Source: Fluviicoccus sp.
Lineage (GTDB): Bacteria > Pseudomonadota > Gammaproteobacteria > Pseudomonadales > Moraxellaceae
Length of the DNA: 64,000 bases
Assembly: GCF_030646115.1 (NCBI RefSeq)
Contig: NZ_JAUSMX010000012.1
Location: 1-64,000 of the forward strand
Reading direction: 5' to 3'
Shown here: positions 1 to 7,288 of the stretch, piece by piece
Numbering within the stretch: the stretch's first letter is position 1
Layout of the letters: the number at the start of each line of letters is the position of its first letter
Notes under the pieces: generated by a model
The model's input: the letters and a program-made list of their open reading frames with translations, nothing else
Told to the model about the DNA's origin: nothing
Databases searched by the model: none
Made by a program: the position numbers and the translations under genes

Positions 1-28
1 GAGGGTGTAATTAGCTTTGTGTAAACGG
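1..28 (+). repeat. IS256 left terminal inverted repeat
   Basis: Begins GAGGGTGT and ends CTTTGTGTAAACGG. It pairs with 1324-1351 on the other strand with six mismatches, mostly clustered at positions 9-14. Confidence 0.85.
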
Positions 29-65
29 TCATTTGGCATCACACTGCCGCTCCCCTGGAGTCATT

Positions 66-1316
66 ATGACCGCTGCAAAAAGTACCAAACGGGCCAAGCC
101 CGATCCTGAACTCCTCCAATTTGCCGACCGTCTGTTGGCCAACTACCAGAAGCCCGAAGATCTGATCGGTGAAAACGGCCTGCTCAAGCAGTTGACGCAG
201 ATGCTGGCCGAGCGGGCGCTCGAAGCCGAAATGACCTATCACCTCGGTCATGGCAAGAACCAGCCACTCACCAACGATACCGGTAATGCCCGGAACGGCC
301 ACAGTGCCAAGACGCTCAAAGGCGATTTCGGCTCTCTCCCTCTCGCTATTCCCCGCGACCGGCAAGGCTCCTTTGAGCCTCAAATCGTCGGCAAACACCA
401 GACCCGCTGGACCGGTTTTGATGACAAGATCATCTCGCTGTACGCACGCGGTTTGAGTGTCCGGGAGATTCAGGGCCATCTGGAAGAAATCTACCACACC
501 GAGGTTTCTCCCAGCCTGATTTCCGCCGTCACCGATGCGGTCAGTGACGAAGTGAAACTCTGGCAATCCCGTCCGCTCGACCCGATTTACCCCATCCTTT
601 ACCTGGACTGCATCCACGTCAAAGTCCGTGATAGCGGGGCTGTGAGGACCAAGGCGGTGTATATGGCCGTCGGCGTGAACATGGACGGCCACAAGGAGGT
701 CCTGGGCCTCTGGATCGCCCAGACGGAGGGTGCCAAGTTCTGGCTGCAGGTTGTCACTGAACTGAAGAACCGGGGGGTTCAGGACGTATTTATCGCCTGC
801 GTGGATGGGCTCAAGGGCTTTCCGGAAGCCATTGAAACCGTGTTCCCGAAAGCATCCGTCCAGCTCTGCATCGTGCATATGGTCCGCAACAGCATGAACT
901 TCGTACCCTGGAAAAACCAGCGTGAAGTGGCGGCGGATTTAAAGCTGATTTACAGCGCGACAACCGTGGACCTGGCCGAGCAGCAGCTCTGCCTGTTTGA
1001 AGCGAAGTGGGACAAGGACTACCTGCCGATCGGCCAAAGCTGGCGCCGTAACTGGGCGAGGGTCATTCCGTTCTTTGACTACCCGCCGGAAATACGCAAG
1101 GTGATTTACACCACAAACGCCATCGAGTCGATTAACATGAGCCTGCGGAAAGTCATCAAGACAAGGGCTTCCTTCCCGACCGACGATGCGGTGACCAAGC
1201 TGTTTTATCTGGCGCTCCGGAACATCAGCAAGAAGTGGACAATGCCGATCCGGGACTGGAAAGCCGCGCTGAATCGATTCACCATCCAGTACGAAGACCG
1301 GATGCTACCGTTTTAA
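66..1316 (+). CDS. IS256-family (mutator-type) transposase
   Basis: Cuts and joins the ends of the surrounding IS element. The protein has 416 residues, full length for the family. The DDE acidic residues are recognisable in their usual settings: LDCIHVKVRD (first D), ACVDGLKGF (second D) and TTNAIESIN (E). An N-terminal segment with MLAERALEAEMTYHLG is typical of the family. I chose ATG 66 because CTGGAG lies 7-8 bases upstream; a TTG at 33 in the same frame would add 11 residues with no better ribosome site. The frame is intact, so the element may still be active. Confidence 0.95.
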   Translation: MTAAKSTKRAKPDPELLQFADRLLANYQKPEDLIGENGLLKQLTQMLAERALEAEMTYHLGHGKNQPLTNDTGNARNGHSAKTLKGDFGSLPLAIPRDRQGSFEPQIVGKHQTRWTGFDDKIISLYARGLSVREIQGHLEEIYHTEVSPSLISAVTDAVSDEVKLWQSRPLDPIYPILYLDCIHVKVRDSGAVRTKAVYMAVGVNMDGHKEVLGLWIAQTEGAKFWLQVVTELKNRGVQDVFIACVDGLKGFPEAIETVFPKASVQLCIVHMVRNSMNFVPWKNQREVAADLKLIYSATTVDLAEQQLCLFEAKWDKDYLPIGQSWRRNWARVIPFFDYPPEIRKVIYTTNAIESINMSLRKVIKTRASFPTDDAVTKLFYLALRNISKKWTMPIRDWKAALNRFTIQYEDRMLPF

Positions 1317-1323
1317 CGAAACC

Positions 1324-1351
1324 CCGTTTACACAAAGTTCCGCACACCCCC
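1324..1351 (-). repeat. IS256 right terminal inverted repeat
   Basis: Read on the minus strand it starts GGGGGTGT and ends CTTTGTGTAAACGG, matching the left end at 22 of 28 positions. It begins 8 bases after the transposase stop. Confidence 0.85.
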
Positions 1352-1420
1352 GCACTGCGGAAATTCGGGACGGAGCACGATTTCCCCCATTGATATCGGC
1401 TAGCCAATAGTGCATTACAC

Positions 1421-1494
1421 ACCTAACATGTGTTCAAAGCGCGACAGCCCTGACGCGCTGCGGCATTAACTCAACGACATGGACTCCGTTAGAA
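1421..1494 (+). other. degenerate attC-like site (cassette boundary)
   Basis: Starts with ACCTAAC (fits the R'' core RYYYAAC), followed by TGTTCAAAGCG, an inner stem (AGCGCG at 1438-1443 against CGCGCT at 1454-1459) and GGCATTAACTCAA, the layout of short aadA-like attC sites. The expected GTTRRRY core is displaced: the nearest candidate is GTTAGAA at 1488-1494, about 12 bases later than usual and mismatched in its last base. The site is therefore probably an altered attC. The first cassette gene starts 2 bases after it. Confidence 0.6.
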
Positions 1495-1496
1495 AT

Positions 1497-1865
1497 ATGG
1501 ATGCAGCTTCGAAAATCAGTGCGCTCTCGACAGAACTGGTTGCGCTTTTTTCAGATGAACGGGTGACGCGCGAACTCAACGAGCAACTTTTCGCAGGGCT
1601 CTCGAATGGTGAGAGCGTCTCGATTGAACTCGACGGACTGGGGAAAATTGATATTCCTCCGAATTGCCGGCACCAGGTGTGCTCTGTTGTGCTTCAGCGC
1701 GATTTGGTTCCACCGGCGGAACACGCTCGAGTATTTTGCGCAGTCGGTGGGATTGCGAGCGAAAGTTGCGGCGTCATTGAGCCTGTGGTGTGCTTTGCTG
1801 TTTTGGAATATAACCAAGACGGTTTATTGTTAGTCCTTGATCTCCATGCTTCGCAATTTTATTGA
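1497..1865 (+). CDS. hypothetical protein, integron-cassette gene
   Basis: A 122-residue protein I do not recognise. It has no signal peptide or clear membrane segment. The N-terminal third looks helical (SKISALSTELVALFSDERV) and the C-terminal half is rich in V, L and C, suggesting a small soluble alpha/beta domain. An in-frame ATG at 1479 would lie inside the attC-like site, so ATG 1497, just after GTTAGAA, is preferred, as is usual for cassette genes. Base composition is clearly lower in GC than the 65-70% genes from 4.4 kb onward, consistent with acquisition. It shares a cassette-sized interval with the next ORF. Confidence 0.6.
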   Translation: MDAASKISALSTELVALFSDERVTRELNEQLFAGLSNGESVSIELDGLGKIDIPPNCRHQVCSVVLQRDLVPPAEHARVFCAVGGIASESCGVIEPVVCFAVLEYNQDGLLLVLDLHASQFY

Positions 1866-1937
1866 GATCAGGTGGTTAAACTGCCTTTGAATGATTCAAG
1901 CACCGGACTTGGTGTTGATAATAAAGCTGGGGGCTAA

Positions 1938-2378
1938 TTGCGAACTGTACTCGACGATGCCAAGACATGGTTCCTCCACGCTCTGGTCTACCAAGATGAA
2001 CTGCGAGTGATCGTCGCCGAGGGATTCGTCGGTGACCAGACTGAAGATCTACAAATCGGCGATCACACGATCAAGGATGTTCGGTCTATTGACGTGAGTG
2101 ACAAAAGCCGACTGTTTGAAATCCGGTTTCCACAATTTGTGGCGTGGCAGGTCGTCAACGAGTCATTTACATCGTTCGACGAATACGAAATTCGTGATGA
2201 CACGGGAACGCTTCAATCTCTTTCGCGATCCAAATACTTGGACTACGTTAACGAAAGCCATGGCTGGTACCAAGATGTGATCGGCTCGGCGAAGCACTAC
2301 CGCGTCTGGACAGAAAACGAAGTTGTTGACGTTGTGGCATGTGAGCCGCCCACAATACAGCCGTGGAATCGCACCTAA
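1938..2378 (+). CDS. hypothetical protein, integron-cassette gene
   Basis: A 146-residue acidic, soluble-looking protein of unknown function with an internal run of charged residues and many aromatics (W and Y), and no signal peptide. The only early start is TTG 1938, preceded by GGGGG 8 bases upstream. Its TAA stop lies inside the R'' core (ACCTAAC) of the following attC site, a hallmark of cassette-borne genes. No attC is visible between this ORF and the previous one, so both may sit in one cassette or a site has been lost. Confidence 0.6.
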   Translation: MRTVLDDAKTWFLHALVYQDELRVIVAEGFVGDQTEDLQIGDHTIKDVRSIDVSDKSRLFEIRFPQFVAWQVVNESFTSFDEYEIRDDTGTLQSLSRSKYLDYVNESHGWYQDVIGSAKHYRVWTENEVVDVVACEPPTIQPWNRT

Positions 2379-2459
2379 CAGTCGGTTCAACCGGAGCCGT
2401 GGGCCGCGCGGTTTCTGAAATCAACGATGGCTGCGGCCCGGTTAACCGTGGCGTTGGGC
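2373..2459 (+). other. attC recombination site
   Basis: Eighty-seven bases running from ACCTAAC (2373-2379, fits RYYYAAC) to GTTGGGC (2453-2459, fits GTTRRRY). The inner arms CGGTTCAACCGG (2383-2394) and CCGGTTAACCG (2438-2448) pair, with CCGC/GCGG further in, giving the imperfect folded stem with unpaired bases that an integron integrase recognises. The stop codon of the upstream ORF lies in the first core. Confidence 0.85.
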
Positions 2460-2492
2460 GGCAGTGAAGTTGCCGAACACAGGGGCAATACA

Positions 2493-2987
2493 ATGACGAT
2501 TGCAGATCTACTCAGTGAATTCTCGATCAAGATCTACGAGCCTCCTCTGTCCGACTTGCGCGACAACGGAGGAGTCCGTGATTTGTCGGACCCTATCGCT
2601 GTCGTCATGTTGATTCTTGACTTCGAGACAGAAGTTTCAATGAATGGCATCACCAACTTCATCGGAAACAGCACGGGGATTTACTCCATAGAAACAGTTG
2701 CCGCATTGGATCTAATTGGATGCTCCAATCAATCGCAACAGTTGAAGACAATTCTCGAGATCGCTACGGCTGCGGGAATGACTCACGATACGATTCAACA
2801 AGATCGATCTGGTCTGTCTGAATACGAGATCACCAGTTTTGCTAAGCTCCACGGTGAAATTTGGGACTATGCCAGCGCCCAGATCGATAAGCTTGAGTCA
2901 GCAATTGATTACACGGACATCATGGATAACGCGGCGAAGTTTGTTGCCAAGCATCAGAATGAGTTCTGCGTTGCATTGGGTCGATAG
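2493..2987 (+). CDS. DUF4375 (DMP19-like) family protein, cassette gene
   Basis: A 164-residue acidic protein. The segment LSDPIAVVMLILDFETEVSMNGI followed by GIYSIETVAALDLIG matches my recollection of the DUF4375/DMP19 family, whose Neisseria member is a DNA-mimic protein that binds regulatory proteins. Family members are common in integron cassettes. ATG 2493, 33 bases after the attC core and preceded by AGGGG, is chosen over the in-frame ATG 2427, which lies inside the attC site. A DNA-mimic role is only an inference from family and acidity; function in this strain is unknown. Confidence 0.65.
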   Translation: MTIADLLSEFSIKIYEPPLSDLRDNGGVRDLSDPIAVVMLILDFETEVSMNGITNFIGNSTGIYSIETVAALDLIGCSNQSQQLKTILEIATAAGMTHDTIQQDRSGLSEYEITSFAKLHGEIWDYASAQIDKLESAIDYTDIMDNAAKFVAKHQNEFCVALGR

Positions 2988-3029
2988 GGGAATTGCATGG
3001 GAGCACAGTCAAAGCCAAACCCGAATGCC

Positions 3030-3119
3030 GCATAACTATGCGGTCAACCCGAGTGGCGGATCGGGCGTGTTTGAAATCAAAGGTTCTTGGCCGCTGCCGG
3101 GTTCCCTTGGGCGTTAGGC
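3030..3119 (+). other. attC recombination site
   Basis: Ninety bases from GCATAAC (3030-3036, one mismatch to RYYYAAC) to GTTAGGC (3113-3119, perfect GTTRRRY). Inner arms GGTCAACCCG-AGTGGCGG and CCGCTGCCGGGTTCCC pair imperfectly, as in other attC sites. The site begins 43 bases after the DUF4375 gene stop. Confidence 0.8.
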
Positions 3120-3221
3120 GTCATCGACCTTCTTGGCTAGCGGTGAAATTATCTGAGGATCTAACGCCCTAATGCTTCGTCAGTGACTCTCCGAAAGCTC
3201 TGTCGCAACAGGTCAAAAAAC

Positions 3222-3500
3222 ATGTCAAGTCAGAAGATCAGATGCAACGGAATAAGGTATCGACAGGGATTCATCGAAGTCGTTTCAGGCATCCATCCCG
3301 GACACATCAATGTTGAAGTGTGGAACATTCACCCCGACTGGTGCATTTCCGACAAGTCATTTGATGACCATGGTCTTGGCGACGAAGCCTTTGGCGCAAA
3401 CGTTGAACTTGAGCTAAATATGGAGCAGGCTAGAGCGCTAATTGAACAGTTGGAGGCCTGCATCCGAAGGATCGAAGGTACTACGCACAATGACGCTTAA
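3222..3500 (+). CDS. hypothetical protein, integron-cassette gene
   Basis: A 92-residue acidic protein of unknown function, with a compact beta-rich N-terminal half (several H and W residues around WNIHPDWCI) and a C-terminal helix (MEQARALIEQLEACIRRI). ATG 3222 is chosen; a GTG at 3183 in frame is possible. The TAA stop overlaps GCTTAAC (3495-3501), which fits an attC R'' core, but no matching GTTRRRY end follows, so the last attC appears truncated. ATCTAAC at 3159-3165 is another isolated core-like match upstream. Confidence 0.55.
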   Translation: MSSQKIRCNGIRYRQGFIEVVSGIHPGHINVEVWNIHPDWCISDKSFDDHGLGDEAFGANVELELNMEQARALIEQLEACIRRIEGTTHNDA

Positions 3501-3501
3501 C
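3495..3501 (+). other. orphan attC R''-like core at the end of the cassette run
   Basis: GCTTAAC fits RYYYAAC and contains the stop codon of the last cassette ORF. Nothing downstream within 150 bases offers the paired GTTRRRY core, and ordinary high-GC chromosome resumes after the repeat at 3547, so this looks like the broken right edge of the cassette region. Confidence 0.35.
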
Positions 3502-3546
3502 CCTTCGGTGAAATAGGGAAATCAGGGAAGGAGCGACATTTCCTAT

Positions 3547-3645
3547 GTAGGGGCGCATCGCATGCGCCCTTCGTCGCCGAACATGCCGTGATTTTCGGCA
3601 AAAACACCCTGTTCGTCAGAGAGGGTGCAGGCACTGCGCCCCTAC
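3547..3645. repeat. ~99-bp repeat element with GTAGGGGCGCA inverted ends
   Basis: The ends GTAGGGGCGCA (3547-3557) and TGCGCCCCTAC (3635-3645) are perfect 11-bp inverted repeats; a further GGGCGCA/TGCGCCC hairpin sits in the left end. It fills the gap between the cassette region and the TetR gene and resembles small non-coding palindromic elements that are dispersed in many bacterial genomes. Only this copy is complete in the window. Confidence 0.65.
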
Positions 3646-3656
3646 GGTCAACCGGA

Positions 3657-4313
3657 TTAACGGCCTCCGTCCCCGCCCCCCTGCAACCCCACCACCCCCT
3701 CAAAAATCAACCCGATCCCCGCCACCAGCCCCGCACGCGGCTGCGTATAACCGGTCATCAACCAATCCTTCGTCGCCTCACTCACCGCCCCGATCAGCCC
3801 CATCGACAGCACCCGCGCCACCTCATCCGGCATGCGCCAGTCCGGCAGCGCCATCCGCACCAGCGCAAGCAGCATATCCGCAAACCGGCGCAACACCCCG
3901 TTGTACAACGCATCAATGCGCGGACTGACCCCCAGCACCTCCAGCCAGATCACCCGCGCCATTTCAGCATTCTCCGCCTGCCGGAAAAAGGCATCCAGCC
4001 CCAAGGCAATCAGTTCCTCCACCGGCAGCTGCCGGTCCGCCGACCGCACCGCCGCCAGCACCGCTGCCTCCAGTTCCCCGGCCAACTCCTCATAGACCGC
4101 CGCCAGCAAATCCTCCAGCGACGCAAAAGACTCATAGAAATAGCGGTCGGTCAGCCCGGCGTGCGCACACAGGTTGCGCATCGTGGTCTTGCGATACCCC
4201 AGGGTGCCGAACAGCGTCTTGCCGCTGTCGATGAACCGCCGCCGTCGTCGCGCCTGGCGCACCTCCGGCGACTCACCGGCATAGGAACGGGGTGAGGGAA
4301 CGGCTTCGGTCAT
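3657..4313 (-). CDS. TetR/AcrR-family transcriptional regulator
   Basis: A 218-residue repressor-type protein. The N-terminal TetR helix-turn-helix is clear (GTLGYRKTTMRNLCAHAGLTDRYFYESF), followed by an alpha-helical ligand-binding domain. Three in-frame ATGs exist (4409, 4364, 4313). I favour 4313 because a good promoter on this strand (TTGTCG at 4375-4370, 17-base spacer, GATACT at 4352-4347) would start transcription downstream of the other two. It is divergent from the SDR gene at 4466, and two palindromes cover both promoters, so it probably controls itself and the SDR gene. Ligand unknown. Confidence 0.85.
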   Translation of the reverse strand: MTEAVPSPRSYAGESPEVRQARRRRRFIDSGKTLFGTLGYRKTTMRNLCAHAGLTDRYFYESFASLEDLLAAVYEELAGELEAAVLAAVRSADRQLPVEELIALGLDAFFRQAENAEMARVIWLEVLGVSPRIDALYNGVLRRFADMLLALVRMALPDWRMPDEVARVLSMGLIGAVSEATKDWLMTGYTQPRAGLVAGIGLIFEGVVGLQGGGDGGR

Positions 4314-4365
4314 CGGGGTATCCGGCAGGCTGCTTGGCTGGCGCCAAGTATCGCCGGTTGCCATG

Positions 4366-4397
4366 TTGACGACAAGCGTCGTCAGATATATTCTGAC
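4366..4397. promoter_or_regulatory. divergent promoter with overlapping TetR-type palindromes
   Basis: Plus-strand promoter TTGACG (4366-4371), 17-base spacer, TATTCT (4389-4394). A perfect palindrome GTCAGA-TATAT-TCTGAC (4381-4397) covers this -10, and a second one, GACGAC-AAGC-GTCGTC (4368-4383), covers the -35 boxes of both the plus and minus promoters. The arrangement fits repression of the SDR gene and autoregulation by the adjacent TetR protein. Confidence 0.65.
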
Positions 4398-4465
4398 AAC
4401 ATTCGTCATCAGAATTGAACCGGTGACGCCCCCTGTCCACTGATCCCGTCCCGGAGTCCGTTTCC

Positions 4466-5446
4466 ATGACCATTCCCGCCAAGGTATTCATCACCGGCGC
4501 CAACGGCTTTATCGGCCGCGCCATAGCCGACCGTTTCCGCGCCTTGGGTTCAATTGTGGTCGGGGTCGATCTCAACGAGAACCGGGCGCTCAACGTGCAT
4601 GCCGGGAATGTGGCCGCCGCCGGGGACTGGCAGAATCTGGCCAAGGGCTGCGAGCTGGTGATCCACACCGCCGCCGTAGTGTCGAATTCGGCTCCGGCCG
4701 CACTGTACCGCTCAGTCAGCCTGGGCAGCGCCCGGCTGGCGGTGCAGGCGGCGGTGCAGGGCGACGCTAGTCGTTTCCTGCACCTGTCGTCCATTGCCGC
4801 CTACGGCCTTGACTTCAGCACCGAGCGGGTGGAAAGCGATGACATCGCCTTGCTCAGCGGCTTTCCCTATTGCGACGCCAAGGCCGCCAGCGAGCATCCG
4901 GTGCTGGCCGCGCATGCGGCGGGGGAGATGGCCTGCACCATCGTTCGGCCGGGGGATGTCTATGGTCCCGGCTCCCGGCCGTGGGTGCTGATTCCGCTCG
5001 ACATGATCCGCAAGCGGCAGTTCCTGCTGCCCGCCAACGGCCGCGGCCTGTTCAGTCCGGTGTACATCGACAACCTGCTGGACGGCATGGTGGCGGCGGC
5101 GCTGAATCCGGCGGGCAGCGGCCAGATTTTCAACATCACCGACGGCAAGAGCGTGCCTTGTGTCGAGTTCTTTACGCCGCACTGGCGCTGGGCGGGTAAC
5201 CGCGGCAAGCCGCCGGTGCTGCCGACAGCGGTGGCCAAAACCGTGACCCGCGCCGGGGAATGGGTGTTGAACGGCGTGCTGAAGCAGAACACCGAGATCA
5301 GCGCAGGGTCGCTGGCGATGATGACCCGTCAGGCGGGGTATTCCATCGCCAAGGCGCAGCGCCTGCTGGATTACCGTCCGGCGGTGGATCTGGAAACTGG
5401 CCTGCGCCAGACCGGGGAATGGTTGTTGCAGAGCCGGTTGATCTAA
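4466..5446 (+). CDS. NAD(P)-dependent epimerase/dehydratase (extended SDR, 3-beta-HSD-like)
   Basis: A 326-residue cytoplasmic oxidoreductase with a Rossmann fold. The nucleotide-binding motif GANGFIG is at residues 11-17, catalytic Ser near 108-109, and the YxxxK pair is Y135/K139 (YCDAK). The pattern RPGDVYGPG and a C-terminal substrate domain match extended SDRs that act on sugars, steroids or hopanoid-type substrates; the exact substrate cannot be told. It is transcribed divergently from a TetR gene whose putative operator overlaps its promoter, with a 5' leader of about 65 bases, so expression is likely inducible. Confidence 0.85.
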   Translation: MTIPAKVFITGANGFIGRAIADRFRALGSIVVGVDLNENRALNVHAGNVAAAGDWQNLAKGCELVIHTAAVVSNSAPAALYRSVSLGSARLAVQAAVQGDASRFLHLSSIAAYGLDFSTERVESDDIALLSGFPYCDAKAASEHPVLAAHAAGEMACTIVRPGDVYGPGSRPWVLIPLDMIRKRQFLLPANGRGLFSPVYIDNLLDGMVAAALNPAGSGQIFNITDGKSVPCVEFFTPHWRWAGNRGKPPVLPTAVAKTVTRAGEWVLNGVLKQNTEISAGSLAMMTRQAGYSIAKAQRLLDYRPAVDLETGLRQTGEWLLQSRLI

Positions 5447-5503
5447 TCGGAGTCAGCGGTTGCTGTTAAGATTGTTGTCCCCCTTGTCTGCACCGGGTTG
5501 CCC

Positions 5504-6436
5504 ATGACTCCCGCCGCCAAATCCGACCTGATGCTGGTCGGCGTCACCCTGCTGGCCGCCGTCAGCTGGATCATGTCCCGCGAGGCGGTGCTGCTGATGC
5601 CGCCGCTGTTATTCATGTCGCTGCGCTTCCTGCTGGCCGCCGCGTTGCTGGCGGTGATCGGCCACGCCACGCTGCGCGGTCTGGACCGCCATGCCCTGCG
5701 CCGCAGCGCCGGGGTCGGGCTGGTGTTTGCCGTCGCCATGAGTTGCTGGGTGATGGGCATTTTCACCGGCACCCACGTTGGCGAGGGTGCGTTCCTCACC
5801 AGTCTGGGCGTGGTGCTGGTGCCGGTGATGGGGCGGCTGTTCTTTGGCGAGCGGCCGCCGCGCAGCACCTGGCTGGCGTTGCCGGTGGCGGCCTCCGGGC
5901 TGGGTCTGTTGTCGCTGCAGCATGGTTTCAATCCCGAGCCGGGGCAGGTGTTCTATGTCACATCCGCTGTCATTTTTGCGCTGTTCTTCCGCCTCAACAT
6001 GCAGGCGGCCAATGCCCGCCGCCATACCCGTCGCGATGGCACGGCCAAGGACATCCCCGGCGTGCCCGCCATCGCGTTGACCGCGGTGGTGCTGGCCATG
6101 GTGGGGGTGGTGTCCGGCGGCCTGTCGTTGATGTTCGAAGCCTGGCAACCCGCGCTAATGCAGTTCTCGTCGGCCATGGCGGGCTGGATCGTCGCCAGCG
6201 CCATTGTCGGCACCGCCATGCGCTTTCTGCTGCAGACCTATGCCCAAAGCCTCTCCAGCCATACCCACGGCGTGGTGATCATGGTGGTGGAGCCGGTATG
6301 GGTGGCCTTGCTGGCGGCGGGCTGGTTCGGGGAAAGCATGTCCGGGCAGCAACTGGCCGGGTGCGCACTGATCTTCCTGTCGCTGCTGATCAATCGGGCG
6401 TCACTGGTGCGGGATTGGGCGAAGGCGTTGTTCTAG
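5504..6436 (+). CDS. DMT-superfamily transporter (EamA domains)
   Basis: A 310-residue inner-membrane protein with about ten hydrophobic segments arranged as two EamA repeats, typical of drug/metabolite exporters such as RhaT/YdcZ relatives. ATG 5504 is used rather than the in-frame TTG 5498. The second half contains the usual repeat-2 signature ending near SHTHGVVIMVVEPVWVALLA. Substrate unknown. It is followed by a GC-rich hairpin and a convergent gene. Confidence 0.85.
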   Translation: MTPAAKSDLMLVGVTLLAAVSWIMSREAVLLMPPLLFMSLRFLLAAALLAVIGHATLRGLDRHALRRSAGVGLVFAVAMSCWVMGIFTGTHVGEGAFLTSLGVVLVPVMGRLFFGERPPRSTWLALPVAASGLGLLSLQHGFNPEPGQVFYVTSAVIFALFFRLNMQAANARRHTRRDGTAKDIPGVPAIALTAVVLAMVGVVSGGLSLMFEAWQPALMQFSSAMAGWIVASAIVGTAMRFLLQTYAQSLSSHTHGVVIMVVEPVWVALLAAGWFGESMSGQQLAGCALIFLSLLINRASLVRDWAKALF

Positions 6437-6456
6437 CGGGGCGGGGGGTGTGAAAG

Positions 6457-6479
6457 GCGGCCGTCCGGGCGACGGCCGC
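6457..6479. terminator. GC-rich hairpin between convergent genes
   Basis: GCGGCCGTC (6457-6465), 5-base loop, GACGGCCGC (6471-6479), a perfect 9-bp stem between the converging transporter and START-like genes. No T-run follows on either strand, so it could be a weak or Rho-assisted bidirectional terminator. Confidence 0.45.
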
Positions 6480-6485
6480 TGTCAG

Positions 6486-7190
6486 TCACTCCTTGTACTT
6501 GAAGGGCGGTACGAAGCTGCTGTTTTCGTATTCCTTGACCACCCGCCGGATGCTCAGGGCGTTGCGGTAGGGCGCGGCACGCTGCACATAGTTGATGGCC
6601 CATGCTGGGGAGTTGCCGCCCGGATCGGCGTAGCCTTCCGTAACCCCTTTGATCTGGCCGTTGCCCAGCGGTGTGTAAGTGGCCACCATTTCGAAAGCAG
6701 GCATGCGGACCAGGCCGGGTTGAGGCGGCATGTAATCCGGTGCGGAGCGCAGCACCAGCTTGAGTGCGCCGTTGCGCGCCGAGTAAGGCTGGATGGTGGC
6801 GCGGACGACGACATCGCGGTCGGGTATGCCGGGCGGCGCGTCAAAGACCTGATAGTAATAAAGCTCCGTGGGGGAGACCTTCTTCAGAATCCGGCTTTCG
6901 GTGTTGAGATGGTACCAGCGGGGGTAATTCTCGATATCCAGCAGTAACAAGGCGATGGCATCAATGGAAGCGTCGAAGGTCAGTTCCTGGCGGAAGGAGC
7001 GCAGGCGTTTGTCATCTTCCTGTTTGGCGTAAGTGACCACCTGATGCCGCCGGTCGTTCTTGACCATGACCCACGCATCCTTGTCGTAAGTCCGGAGGTC
7101 GTCGAGGTCGTTGCGGTCGGCATGGGCGGTTCCGGCAATGGCAAGGGCCAGGGCGGCCGGAATCAGGAAGCGTGGTTTGGAATAGGTCAC
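6486..7190 (-). CDS. secreted START-like lipid-binding protein (paralog 1)
   Basis: A 234-residue protein with a Sec signal peptide (about residues 1-24, ending AHA), then a START/SRPBCC-type domain: a WVMVKNDRRHQVVTYAK entry strand, FDASIDAIALLLLDIENYPRWY, ARI-like helices and the C-terminal AWAINYVQRAAPYRNALSIRR helix. Such domains form a hydrophobic pocket for lipids or sterols; location should be periplasmic. A second copy is encoded at 35721-36449 with the same layout (signal peptide, LDDLRT start, AWA-NxVQRxAPY helix). The cargo is unknown. Confidence 0.75.
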   Translation of the reverse strand: MTYSKPRFLIPAALALAIAGTAHADRNDLDDLRTYDKDAWVMVKNDRRHQVVTYAKQEDDKRLRSFRQELTFDASIDAIALLLLDIENYPRWYHLNTESRILKKVSPTELYYYQVFDAPPGIPDRDVVVRATIQPYSARNGALKLVLRSAPDYMPPQPGLVRMPAFEMVATYTPLGNGQIKGVTEGYADPGGNSPAWAINYVQRAAPYRNALSIRRVVKEYENSSFVPPFKYKE

Positions 7191-7288
7191 AAGCAGGTCC
7201 TCGGTTAAGGCCGCATCCTGACGGCTTGGAATTATGGATCAGTGCAATGAACTGTAGATCATATCCAGCCGTTCCCGCCAATGTATTG

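Larger units (their letters stand above)
1..1351 (+). mobile_element. IS256-family insertion sequence
   Basis: One transposase gene is bounded by imperfect terminal inverted repeats of 28 bp (1-28 and 1324-1351, 22 of 28 positions matching, both carrying CTTTGTGTAAACGG at the inner end). The element is about 1.35 kb, normal for IS256-type elements. The left end coincides with the window start, so it might extend a few bases further and the target-site duplication cannot be checked. It lies directly upstream of an integron-cassette region, a common landing place for IS elements. Confidence 0.9.

Noticed and set aside
1873-1879. GTTAAAC as another attC R' core
   Set aside because: No paired RYYYAAC core or inner stem is found at a suitable distance.
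3588-4295. 235-codon plus-strand frame over the TetR gene
   Set aside because: Pro/Arg/His-rich shadow of a clear TetR repressor on the minus strand; it begins inside the repeat element.
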